Part shown: positions 1 to 6,526 of the stretch, one piece after another
Numbering within the stretch: position 1 is the first letter of the stretch
How the letters are laid out: every line of letters begins with the position of its first letter
Assembly (NCBI GenBank): GCA_947506075.1
Contig: CANNNN010000106.1
Location: 1 to 8,255 of the forward strand
Length of the DNA: 8,255 nucleotides
From: Methylococcaceae bacterium
Lineage (GTDB): Bacteria > Pseudomonadota > Gammaproteobacteria > Methylococcales > Methylomonadaceae
Direction of reading: 5' to 3'
Position numbers and translations under genes: made by a program
Notes under the pieces: model-generated
What the model was told of the DNA's origin: nothing
Databases searched by the model: none
Seen by the model: only the letters and a program-made list of their open reading frames with translations

Positions 1-2
1 GC

Positions 3-1049
3 TCTATCCTGTCCTTTTTAGCGGTTATAGCAACTTATGTGCTGTTTGAGATTGGCTATGCCTTATATCTGGATTTGCCATGGATGGTGCCGCTGGCAGG
101 CTTGCGCGTTTTTGAATACCTGCCCTTGGCCTTGATCGGCTTCGTGACCAGTCGCTTGGGCGCAGGCGGCTATGTGCTTCATAAGTTTGCGCATTACCTT
201 CGTTATTACATCGCGGTTCAGACCGTGTTGGCGATAGCTCAGGCGATGTGGGCACCGCCCTTGTTCGGGGTGTCGATGCTGGGCGGTGGGCGGCCGTTCG
301 GCACCTTCGTCAGCCCTAACTTGTTTGGCGCGACGATGGCTACTTGCGCGCTGTTGTTCGCGCTGGTTCCGGATATGAAAAAATGGCTCGCCATCAGCGT
401 ATTTTTAGCCTTGCTGAGCGGCTCTAGAACGGCATTCATCAGTGCGCTACTGGTGGTATATTTTCAGCTTTATAGCATGCTGCGCCCTCGCGATCGCTGG
501 GCTTTGGTCATGCCCGCGCCGATCTTTGCTGTGCTTGCGTTGGTTCTGGCTTCCAGTCCTTTGCTGAGCGGGCGCGATGATGCTGACCCAACCCAGGACG
601 GCCGCATAGACCTGTGGAATAGGGTATTTTCAGAGCAAATGCATGGCCCGGCAGATCTGCTGTTCGGCTGGGGACTGGGGCTGAGCTCCAACACTATCAA
701 TATTCTGTATGGCGCGGAACATTTTAAGGGCCAATTCGATTCCGACAGTCTGTATTTATTCCTGCTAAACGGTTATGGAATGATCGGTTTGCTGGCCTAT
801 CTGTGTTTTTTATGGTTTACGAGCAGAACCTCTGCCCACCCGAACAAGGGGCTGGTGGTGATGTTTATTCTGGTTGCCGGACTGACGTTTAACATGTGGG
901 AATATTTTCCGCAAAATTCGCTACTGATGTTTCTGTGGGGATCGGTATTAGGCACTGCGGGGTCTCTGGCAGTGCCTGTAGTCGCCGGCTTGCCTCATGC
1001 TGTCAATTTGAATCCGGTTGGTATTTTCAGCCGCGACCGAAATATATAA
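3..1049 (+). CDS. Wzy / O-antigen ligase-type polysaccharide polymerase, 5'-truncated
   Basis: This is an integral membrane protein that probably joins lipid-linked repeat units in the periplasm (Wzy) or ligates them to an acceptor (WaaL-like). The reading frame is open to the left edge, so the GTG at 39 is an internal valine codon and the gene starts outside the window; 348 C-terminal residues are present. Hydrophobic helices alternate with short loops. The central GSRTAFI segment (about 433-450), the following GRIDLWNR stretch and the FDSDSLYLFLLNGYGMIGLLAYL segment (about 735-800) are the usual signature of the O-antigen ligase/polymerase (Wzy_C-like) superfamily. The long loop between the SRTAF helix and the FDSD helix fits the periplasmic catalytic loop. 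A flippase and glycosyltransferases follow directly, which supports a polymerase rather than a ligase. Family assignment is firm; the exact role is inferred. Confidence 0.85.
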   Translation, partial: SILSFLAVIATYVLFEIGYALYLDLPWMVPLAGLRVFEYLPLALIGFVTSRLGAGGYVLHKFAHYLRYYIAVQTVLAIAQAMWAPPLFGVSMLGGGRPFGTFVSPNLFGATMATCALLFALVPDMKKWLAISVFLALLSGSRTAFISALLVVYFQLYSMLRPRDRWALVMPAPIFAVLALVLASSPLLSGRDDADPTQDGRIDLWNRVFSEQMHGPADLLFGWGLGLSSNTINILYGAEHFKGQFDSDSLYLFLLNGYGMIGLLAYLCFLWFTSRTSAHPNKGLVVMFILVAGLTFNMWEYFPQNSLLMFLWGSVLGTAGSLAVPVVAGLPHAVNLNPVGIFSRDRNI

Positions 1050-1111
1050 AGACTTAATTCATGCACCTTACGTGTCTGTCGTGGACGATGATTTGATAAA
1101 TTTATTGGCTT

Positions 1112-1115
1112 GGAA
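1112..1115 (+). promoter_or_regulatory. Ribosome binding site favouring the ATG at 1123
   Basis: GGAA lies 7 bases before the ATG at 1123. It is modest, but it sits directly in front of the point where flippase-like sequence begins. The in-frame TTG at 1018 would add 35 residues and overlap the end of the polymerase gene. Confidence 0.45.
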
Positions 1116-1122
1116 ATTAGCT

Positions 1123-2448
1123 ATGTTCGGACTCTTAAAACAACGACGCTTGTTCGGCGATGCATTTTGGGCGCTGTCTGGACAGCTGGCATCCGCGATT
1201 GCGTTGCTGGCAGGGACTCGCATCCTGACCGAACTGGTGTCGCCCGATATCTACGGCCAAGTCGCGTTATTGAACGGTTTTGTAGCGCTGGGCGTTACGC
1301 TGTTTTCCTATCCGTTTATTTGTGCGGGCATGAGGTTAGTGCCGGAATGCCTGAACAAATCGGAGCGTGCCGCTTTATACGCGGTTGTAGCCGGACTGAC
1401 GACCCGGGCTACTGCGCTGGCGATAGTGCTATTGGTGCTGGGTGGTTTTCTGTATAGCTACTTTGCACAGAGCAATAGCCTGCTGTTTATGCTCGCAGGC
1501 TTATTGCTGATCGTAACCGTCCGCCGCGAACTGGGCATACAACTGCTGATCGGAGAGCGTAAACAGCGCGGCGCAAGTCTGTGGCAGACCAGCGATAGCA
1601 TTTTGCGTCCGCTGCTGGCTATCTCGCTGGTCTGGTGGGGAGGACAAAAGCCTGAATGGGTGTTGCTGGGCTATATTTTGGCCAGCTTGCTCGCGAATAC
1701 GCTTTGGTCCTTGGTGCTAGGTTCGAAAGCAGAGAAAACCAGGCGTCCGCTGATTGCCCGTAATTTCAGAGCCGATGTCTGGGCCTATGCGTTGCCGCTG
1801 ATCCCGATGGAATTGATCTTCTGGGTCAACGGCTTAGGGGATCGCTATGTGATCGGCTATTTAATGACGGCTGTCGAGGTCGGTTTATATGCGGCGACTT
1901 ACATGATTATCAACGAGGCGTTTAACCGCAGCGCGATGGTGTTATTGCGCATCTTTCAGCCGGTTTATTTTCAGGCCTGCGCTCAAAATCAGGCCCGGGA
2001 AGGCTTCAGAATCTTATGGTTCTGGATAGGTTCTGTGTTTGCGTTAGGTGTTGTCGGCGTGTCGTTATTGCTGCTTACCAAGGACTGGGTGGCCGCCTTT
2101 GTGCTCGCAAAATCCTATCATTCGGCGGTAGCGTTGATGCCGGCGATTGCGATCGGCTGTGCGCTGCATGCGTTGGGAACTGTAGTGTCCCAACCGCTAT
2201 TAGCCAAGAAGCAGACCCGCTTGTTATTGTTGGGGCGGGTCTGCGGAGCGATCACGGCAGCCATCAGCATTCCATTGATGGTGAAAAATTATGGTTTGGT
2301 CGGGGCAGCGCTGGCCAACCCTATCTATTTTGGTGTCGAGGCGCTGGTCTTGGCAACGCTGGCAAAACCCTGGCAGGCTATAGCCACAGACGAAGCCGAC
2401 CAAGCAGCCAGTCGGGGTTTGAAACTTTCGGCCTCATACAAAACGTAA
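1123..2448 (+). CDS. Wzx-type polysaccharide flippase (MATE/PST superfamily)
   Basis: This is a multi-spanning inner-membrane protein, expected to move the undecaprenyl-linked repeat unit from the cytoplasmic to the periplasmic face. I chose the ATG at 1123, giving 441 residues, a normal length for Wzx/RfbX-type proteins. The start FGLLKQRRLFGDAFWALSGQLASAIALLAGTRIL has a basic amphipathic lead-in and then the first helix, as usual in this family. About a dozen hydrophobic segments follow, with conserved features such as TELVSPDIYGQVALLNGF after helix 1 and a VNGLGDRYVIGYLMTAVEVGLYAATY segment near the middle, which typically marks the second half of the transporter. The frame stays open upstream to a TTG at 1018; that extension is hydrophilic and resembles the start of the methyltransferase gene downstream (see findings), so I exclude it. 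The gene sits between the polymerase and the transferases, fitting a Wzx/Wzy pathway. Confidence 0.88.
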   Translation: MFGLLKQRRLFGDAFWALSGQLASAIALLAGTRILTELVSPDIYGQVALLNGFVALGVTLFSYPFICAGMRLVPECLNKSERAALYAVVAGLTTRATALAIVLLVLGGFLYSYFAQSNSLLFMLAGLLLIVTVRRELGIQLLIGERKQRGASLWQTSDSILRPLLAISLVWWGGQKPEWVLLGYILASLLANTLWSLVLGSKAEKTRRPLIARNFRADVWAYALPLIPMELIFWVNGLGDRYVIGYLMTAVEVGLYAATYMIINEAFNRSAMVLLRIFQPVYFQACAQNQAREGFRILWFWIGSVFALGVVGVSLLLLTKDWVAAFVLAKSYHSAVALMPAIAIGCALHALGTVVSQPLLAKKQTRLLLLGRVCGAITAAISIPLMVKNYGLVGAALANPIYFGVEALVLATLAKPWQAIATDEADQAASRGLKLSASYKT

Positions 2449-2512
2449 GTGACGGTGTTGCATTTCCCCGACACGCTAGAAACCTAAAATTAACTTTTCA
2501 ACGAACAACTAC

Positions 2513-2516
2513 GAGG
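2513..2516 (+). promoter_or_regulatory. Ribosome binding site of the methyltransferase gene
   Basis: GAGG, within ACGAGGAAAA, is placed 8 bases before the ATG at 2525. This is a good match to the anti-Shine-Dalgarno sequence and supports that start. Confidence 0.65.
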
Positions 2517-2524
2517 AAAATACG

Positions 2525-3469
2525 ATGACTTATGCAACAACGGCTACAGAAATCTATGGCGATATTTTGCGCGTATGCGTTAGCTGTGGTGATCCAAAAA
2601 TAAAATTCTGGCGTCAGAAAAACTATCAATACACTCACAGTGAAAAGCATAAGGAGTTCCATATCTATCGCTGCGAATGCTGTGGAACCGGTTTTTTGAA
2701 CCGGCCGCCCGCTATGGAATGGCTGCAAGCCATTTATCAGTATTCGGGCCAGGCGCTGACCCAGTCGATAACATTGGACGCCGTATTGGCCAGGGAAATC
2801 GAGTTTCCGAACTGCAAACTGGATGCCGAACGCATGAGTCAGCAAGCCGGACGAATCAACAGTTCGGGTAATGGCAAGGCGCTGGATATAGGTTCAGGCT
2901 TTGGTTTTTACACCCAGGCGCTACGAAAAGCAGGCTATAGCACGGTCAGCATCAATCCGGGTAAATACGAAAACGAAGTGTTCGGAGAGTTAAACGGCGA
3001 TCAGCCGCTGAATGTGATGTTCGAAAATTATCAGAATTCCGACCTATTTGGCATCGTGATGATGTCTCAGGTATTGGAACATCTGCTTGAACCGGATCAG
3101 ACGATCAGCAAAGTGTCCGGTCTGCTGGCTTCGGGCGGCGTTTTGGCGTGTGCGGTACCCAATTATGCTTCGTTCTTGGTCAAGCTGCTGGGCACCAAGG
3201 ATAACGCGTGTTTATGGATACCGGAGCATGTCAATTATTTTACTGAACAGGGTTTGAGAGCCCTGGTGGAGAGAAACGGCTTTCGGGTCGTCAAGGTGGA
3301 ACAAATAACAAGGATTCCGTTCAATGCCTTATCCAGAAGGCTGCGACTGAAAGGAAGACCGGCCGCCATTACCGATAGCCTGGTCAAGTATTTGCAGATG
3401 CCGTTTGCCGGCTTGATGCATTATTTCGGATTGGGCATTTACATTAATTTATATGCGGTCAAGAAATAG
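2525..3469 (+). CDS. Class I SAM-dependent methyltransferase with N-terminal Cys cluster
   Basis: This is a soluble 314-residue protein, probably a methyltransferase that modifies a sugar of the repeat unit or caps the chain. The N-terminus has a CxxC pair (Cys18, Cys21) and a second group at Cys50, Cys52 and Cys53 followed by GTGFLNRPP. This is the layout of the zinc-ribbon-like region found in front of many glycan methyltransferases. The Rossmann motif I reads LDIGSGFG (120-127), and IVMMSQVLEHL (177-187) matches the post-II motif of the Methyltransf_11/23 type. A PEHVNYFTEQGLRALVERNGF segment near residue 235 is also typical. At the end of strand beta-2, where an acidic residue usually holds the ribose of SAM, the sequence is VSINPG with Asn144, so SAM binding may be atypical. 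The C-terminus has a hydrophobic stretch (FAGLMHYFGLGIYINLY) that could touch the membrane. The substrate cannot be read from sequence. Confidence 0.85.
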   Translation: MTYATTATEIYGDILRVCVSCGDPKIKFWRQKNYQYTHSEKHKEFHIYRCECCGTGFLNRPPAMEWLQAIYQYSGQALTQSITLDAVLAREIEFPNCKLDAERMSQQAGRINSSGNGKALDIGSGFGFYTQALRKAGYSTVSINPGKYENEVFGELNGDQPLNVMFENYQNSDLFGIVMMSQVLEHLLEPDQTISKVSGLLASGGVLACAVPNYASFLVKLLGTKDNACLWIPEHVNYFTEQGLRALVERNGFRVVKVEQITRIPFNALSRRLRLKGRPAAITDSLVKYLQMPFAGLMHYFGLGIYINLYAVKK

Positions 3470-3482
3470 AAAAAATGCGTAA

Positions 3483-3553
3483 GGATCAAGATGAAAGGCT
3501 CAAGGTCAAAGGACTGAGCCTGCATTTTGAAACGAGAACCTTGAACCTGATCC
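3483..3553. repeat. Inverted-repeat-bounded intergenic element (small repeat, REP/MITE-like)
   Basis: The 114-base gap between the methyltransferase and the next transferase contains an element with matching ends: GGATCA (3483-3488) and TGATCC (3548-3553). The similarity extends imperfectly inwards, as GGATCAAGATGAAAGG against GGATCAGGTTCAAGG on the other strand. Inside is a strong stem: AGGCTCA (3496-3502) with TGAGCCT (3515-3521), continued by GTC/GAC around an AAAG loop with a two-base bulge. The repeated CAAGG/CCTTG words resemble the dispersed GGTTCAAGG-type intergenic repeats seen in many bacterial genomes; that comparison is from memory. There is no T-run, so it is not a classical terminator, although the stem could slow transcription. 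Confidence 0.5.
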
Positions 3554-3583
3554 CCAAACCATAAAAATAAGAAAAAGTTATCT

Positions 3584-4366
3584 ATGCTAACTGTCGTTAT
3601 TTTAACCAAAAATGAGCAAGCCAATCTGCCGGTTTGTCTGAAAGCTATTCCCGATCGCTATCCGATTGTGATTGTTGATTCGGGCAGTACCGATGATACC
3701 TTGGCTATCGCCGCCAGCCATAATTGCCGGATTTATAGCAATCCATGGCCTGGCTTTGCCGAGCAACGCAATTTTGCGCTGAAACACTGCGCTATCAGTA
3801 CGCCATGGCTATTGTTTGTCGATGCCGATGAAATCTATCCTCCGGAATTTTTCGAATGGTTTGACGCTAAGATGATAAACGAGGATAGCCTTGATGTGCT
3901 GATGGTGCCATCGGTGCTGTATCTGCGCGGCAAGCGCTTAAACCACGCGCCCGGCTATCCGATTTATCACCCAAGACTGGTGCGCAGAGAGACAACCCGC
4001 TTTGTTCAAAACCATACCGGACATGGCGAAGCCGTTATTAATACCTGCCGAATCGGCTATTCAGCTATTCCGTATCAGCACTATTTTTATGATGGCGAGA
4101 TTGTCGACTGGATGCATAAACATGTCGACAAGGCGGCACAAGAGGTCGAACTTAAGCCGACAACGGAGGCGGTGATGACCTCGCGAGGGCGCTTAAGTGT
4201 GTTGTTGGGACGATCCTGGTTCAGGATTATTGCCCGTTTTTTATACCATTTCGTATTCCGGGGTGGCTTTTTGGATGGTGCTGCCGGCCTGGAGTTTGCG
4301 CTGATGTTTACCTGGTATGAGGCAAGTATCTATCTGCAAGCAAAAGCCGCTAGTTCGGCAAGGTGA
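3584..4366 (+). CDS. Family 2 glycosyltransferase, WaaE/KdtX-like
   Basis: This is a 260-residue cytoplasmic inverting glycosyltransferase with a GT-A fold, expected to add one sugar to the lipid-linked repeat unit. The N-terminus VVILTKNEQANLPVCLKAI and VDSGSTDDT (31-39) form the nucleotide-binding half. WPGFAEQRNFAL (55-66) and the metal-binding motif DADE (80-83) follow. The short spacing between these motifs and the FAEQRN segment resemble the WaaE/KdtX group of lipopolysaccharide core glucosyltransferases and related exopolysaccharide enzymes. HGEAVI (about 147) and HYFYDGEIVDWMHKHV fit the acceptor side. The C-terminus (FRIIARFLYHFVFRGGFLDG) is hydrophobic and basic and probably docks on the membrane. 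The ribosome binding site is weak: only an A-rich AAGAAAAAG precedes the ATG, just after the repeat element. The stop overlaps a possible GTG of the next gene. Donor and linkage are unknown. Confidence 0.86.
   Translation: MLTVVILTKNEQANLPVCLKAIPDRYPIVIVDSGSTDDTLAIAASHNCRIYSNPWPGFAEQRNFALKHCAISTPWLLFVDADEIYPPEFFEWFDAKMINEDSLDVLMVPSVLYLRGKRLNHAPGYPIYHPRLVRRETTRFVQNHTGHGEAVINTCRIGYSAIPYQHYFYDGEIVDWMHKHVDKAAQEVELKPTTEAVMTSRGRLSVLLGRSWFRIIARFLYHFVFRGGFLDGAAGLEFALMFTWYEASIYLQAKAASSAR
4360..4366 (+). promoter_or_regulatory. Ribosome binding site overlapping the previous stop codon
   Basis: AAGGTGA ends 5 bases before the ATG at 4372 and includes the TGA stop of the preceding gene. It favours ATG 4372 over the GTG at 4363, which lies inside this site. 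The arrangement suggests translational coupling. Confidence 0.6.
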
Positions 4367-4371
4367 ATACT

Positions 4372-5226
4372 ATGAAAATTTCGCTGGTTTTAGCGACGCT
4401 GGGTAGGGATCTGGAAGTGGCTGATTTTTTGAAATCATTGCTGTTTCAGACCTATAAAGATTTCGAAGTGATTATTATCGATCAAAACAAGGATGGCAAA
4501 ATTGACGAAATCGTCGAGCCGTTCGCTGCCTGCCTGGCTATAAAACATCTGAAAGTTGATTTTACCGGCAACGCCAGGGCCAGAGATTATGGCATAGGCG
4601 TTGCGCAAGGCAGAATCGTCGCGTTTCCCGATGATGATTGTGCCTACGACAAGGATGTACTGAAAAAGGTAGTCGCCGAGTTTAAACGCCGCAAGGACCT
4701 GTCGGTTCTGGTGGCAGGTTCCTATGACCTTTCATCCAGCCGCTTCAGCATTGGCGTTAACAGTGATAAGCCCCAGTACTTTTCTCGCTACCAGATGATG
4801 GGCGTAGAGTTTACGCAATTTTTTGACCGGAAACGGCTGGATGGCAAACAGTTTTATCTGGACCACGACTTCGGAATCGGCTCCAAATATTCCGGAGCCG
4901 AGGGTTTTGAACTGTTGTATCGCTTGCTACGGGCCGGCAGCACGGCCTTTTATAACCCGGACATCAAGATCTATCACCCGGATAAGGATCACTACAAACT
5001 GGGAACCGGAAGAATGCTGATGTATTCGACGGGGATAGGCGCGTATATCCGGAAATTCGCCAAGCAGCGGGATGTGTTCATTTTGTACTATATCGTACGC
5101 AAGATGTTTGTCGCACCTGTCCTGAAAATGCTGCTGGCCCTGGTTTTATTGAATCCGAAAAAGCTGGCTTATTCCTTTTACAACCTGATCGGTATCTGGC
5201 GCGGGTTTCTGGCCTATGGAAGGTAG
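4372..5226 (+). CDS. Family 2 glycosyltransferase with C-terminal hydrophobic tail
   Basis: This is a GT-A glycosyltransferase of 284 residues when started at ATG 4372; the GTG at 4363 would add only three. MKISLVLATLGR at the start, FEVIIIDQNKDG (31-42) and the metal-binding PDDDC (86-90) are the standard family 2 elements. GIGSKYSGAEGFELLYRLLRAG (about 165-186) corresponds to the region that normally carries the catalytic base (ED-like motif, here probably a Glu of AEGFE), and NPDIKIYHPDKDHY is a common continuation in exopolysaccharide transferases. From about residue 235 the protein turns hydrophobic and basic (ILYYIVRKMFVAPVLKMLLALVLL), probably one or two membrane-associated helices that bring it to the lipid-linked acceptor. 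It is coupled to the gene upstream by the stop/RBS overlap. The sugar donor cannot be inferred. Confidence 0.86.
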   Translation: MKISLVLATLGRDLEVADFLKSLLFQTYKDFEVIIIDQNKDGKIDEIVEPFAACLAIKHLKVDFTGNARARDYGIGVAQGRIVAFPDDDCAYDKDVLKKVVAEFKRRKDLSVLVAGSYDLSSSRFSIGVNSDKPQYFSRYQMMGVEFTQFFDRKRLDGKQFYLDHDFGIGSKYSGAEGFELLYRLLRAGSTAFYNPDIKIYHPDKDHYKLGTGRMLMYSTGIGAYIRKFAKQRDVFILYYIVRKMFVAPVLKMLLALVLLNPKKLAYSFYNLIGIWRGFLAYGR

Positions 5227-5285
5227 GTTATTCCTGACAAGGAAGCTACCACCAAGCATCTGATCTGTAGAAAAGACAGGAATAA
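5222..5285 (+). promoter_or_regulatory. Leader with two mutually exclusive hairpins between two transferase genes
   Basis: In the gap before the family 4 transferase gene, GGTAG (5222-5226, containing the stop TAG) can pair with CTACC (5246-5250), enclosing a second stem TTCCT (5231-5235)/AGGAA (5240-5244) with a GACA loop. Alternatively TTATTCCTG (5228-5236) pairs perfectly over nine bases with CAGGAATAA (5277-5285), which is followed by AAAAAG. The two folds share 5231-5235 and cannot form together. The pairings are seen in the sequence; a regulatory role is inferred. Confidence 0.35.
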
Positions 5286-5313
5286 AAAAGCGCTACGTTA
5301 ACAGAATAATTTT

Positions 5314-5319
5314 GGAGAA
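5314..5319 (+). promoter_or_regulatory. Ribosome binding site of the family 4 transferase gene
   Basis: GGAGAA has its GGAG core 6 bases before the ATG at 5324. It shows that the in-frame TTG at 5312 is part of the ribosome binding region and not the start. Confidence 0.7.
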
Positions 5320-5323
5320 ATAT

Positions 5324-6526
5324 ATGAATATAGGCATTGTTACCACCCATATCCCCCCGGCTAAAGGCTACGGCGGGGTGGCCGTCACGGCCAGCGTATT
5401 GACCAAGGCTTGGGCTGAGCGGGGCCATAAGCTGACCTTGCTTGCCTCCGACGAGTCGACGGACGGCAGACTACGCTTAGAGCAGGTGCAGCTAGGCGCT
5501 ACGGTGGAGGTCAAACTCTATCGCTGTTACGGGTTTCGGCGCTGGGGCTTTGGCTTTGGCGCAATTCCTCTGTTGCTGGACTTATGCTTGCGGTCGCCGG
5601 TGGTTTATATCCACGGCATCGCAACCTGGCCCTCTACACTTGCGGCTGTTTTTTGCACGTTGCTGCGTCGCCCGTTTATGGTGGCCGTCCATGGCGGTTT
5701 GATGCCTGAGCATGTCGATTTGATACGGCGGCAAAAACCTCACAAATGGTTGTTCTATCGCTGGTTGACCTTTCCAACATTGCACCGTGCTATCGCCGTG
5801 CATTGCACCAGTGACACCGAAGCCGAAGGCGTACGCAACGTGCTTGGCAAAGATGCCCGTATCCTGCTGGTTCCCAACGGCATCGACAGCCGTGATATAA
5901 AAGTAGAACACGCGCCCGCCGGAGCAGGTGTGCAACTGTGCTTTTTAGGCCATGTACAACAGGAAAAAGGCATTAACGCGTTTATCAAGGCCTGGCTGAA
6001 AGTTAAAAATCCTGAGGATCGCTTGGCGGTCGCCGGCCGCAGCGTTGATGGAGCTTATTTCGAAGAGTTTCAGGCCTTGGTCGAACAGGCCCAGGGCGCC
6101 ATCAGTTATCGCGGTTACCTCGCAAAAGATGAAGTGCTGGAACTGTTAGCGGCTAGCCATTTTCTGGTCCTGCCTTCGGGCCTGGAGGAAGCCGGCGGCA
6201 TGAGGGAAAACTTTGGCAATGTGGTGGCCGAAGCCATGGCTGCGGGACGCCCGGTATTGGTCGCCAAAGGCTTGGCTTGGGATCATCTGGAGTCGGTCGG
6301 CATAGGCTATGTTTTCGATAGAACCGAAGCCTCGGTTTGTGAAGTGCTGCGCAAGGCGCAAGCGCTGGATGGCCCTTCATGGGAGCAGATGTCCTGGAAT
6401 GGCCGAAAGTATGTCGAACAACAGCTCGATCCGATCAGGCTTGGGGACAGAGTCTGGCAGGTGTTGACGAAACATCAGCAAAAAAAACTGCCAAAACAAC
6501 GGGTCGAGGAGGCAAGGTATGACTAA
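5324..6526 (+). CDS. Family 4 (GT-B) glycosyltransferase
   Basis: This is a 400-residue retaining glycosyltransferase with two Rossmann-like halves, of normal length for the family. The start MNIGIVTTHIPPAKGYGGVAV has the glycine-rich acceptor loop (15-21). HGGLMPE (123-129) is the usual His-containing motif at the end of the N-terminal domain. VPNGID (183-188) and FLGHVQQEKGI (207-217) open the donor-binding domain. The catalytic EX7E motif is E295-NFGNVVA-E303, followed by AMAAGRPVLVAKG. Ahead of it is an extended GLEEAGGMRENFG loop where many relatives have a shorter EGFG, a variant also found in some exopolysaccharide transferases. It overlaps the next gene by 8 bases, so the two are probably coupled. 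It is separated from the gene upstream by a structured 97-base gap. Donor and linkage are unknown. Confidence 0.88.
   Translation: MNIGIVTTHIPPAKGYGGVAVTASVLTKAWAERGHKLTLLASDESTDGRLRLEQVQLGATVEVKLYRCYGFRRWGFGFGAIPLLLDLCLRSPVVYIHGIATWPSTLAAVFCTLLRRPFMVAVHGGLMPEHVDLIRRQKPHKWLFYRWLTFPTLHRAIAVHCTSDTEAEGVRNVLGKDARILLVPNGIDSRDIKVEHAPAGAGVQLCFLGHVQQEKGINAFIKAWLKVKNPEDRLAVAGRSVDGAYFEEFQALVEQAQGAISYRGYLAKDEVLELLAASHFLVLPSGLEEAGGMRENFGNVVAEAMAAGRPVLVAKGLAWDHLESVGIGYVFDRTEASVCEVLRKAQALDGPSWEQMSWNGRKYVEQQLDPIRLGDRVWQVLTKHQQKKLPKQRVEEARYD
6506..6512 (+). promoter_or_regulatory. Strong ribosome binding site inside the preceding gene
   Basis: GAGGAGG lies 6 bases before the ATG at 6519 and within the last codons of the family 4 transferase gene. 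It is the strongest Shine-Dalgarno match in the window, suggesting independent, efficient initiation of the last cluster gene despite the 8-base overlap. Confidence 0.7.

Noticed and set aside
1018..1122. N-terminal extension of the flippase from the TTG at 1018
   Set aside because: It adds 35 hydrophilic residues, overlaps the polymerase gene and has no ribosome binding site. ATG 1123 has GGAA at 7 bases and starts the normal flippase N-terminus.
2016..2528. 170-codon + strand frame inside and past the flippase gene
   Set aside because: It is an overlapping frame of wzx, rich in Cys, Arg and Gly with no recognisable domain, and conflicts with the clear membrane protein in the main frame.
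5582..5935. 117-codon - strand frame opposite the family 4 transferase
   Set aside because: It is an antisense shadow of a well-supported gene, with no family resemblance and no ribosome binding site noted.
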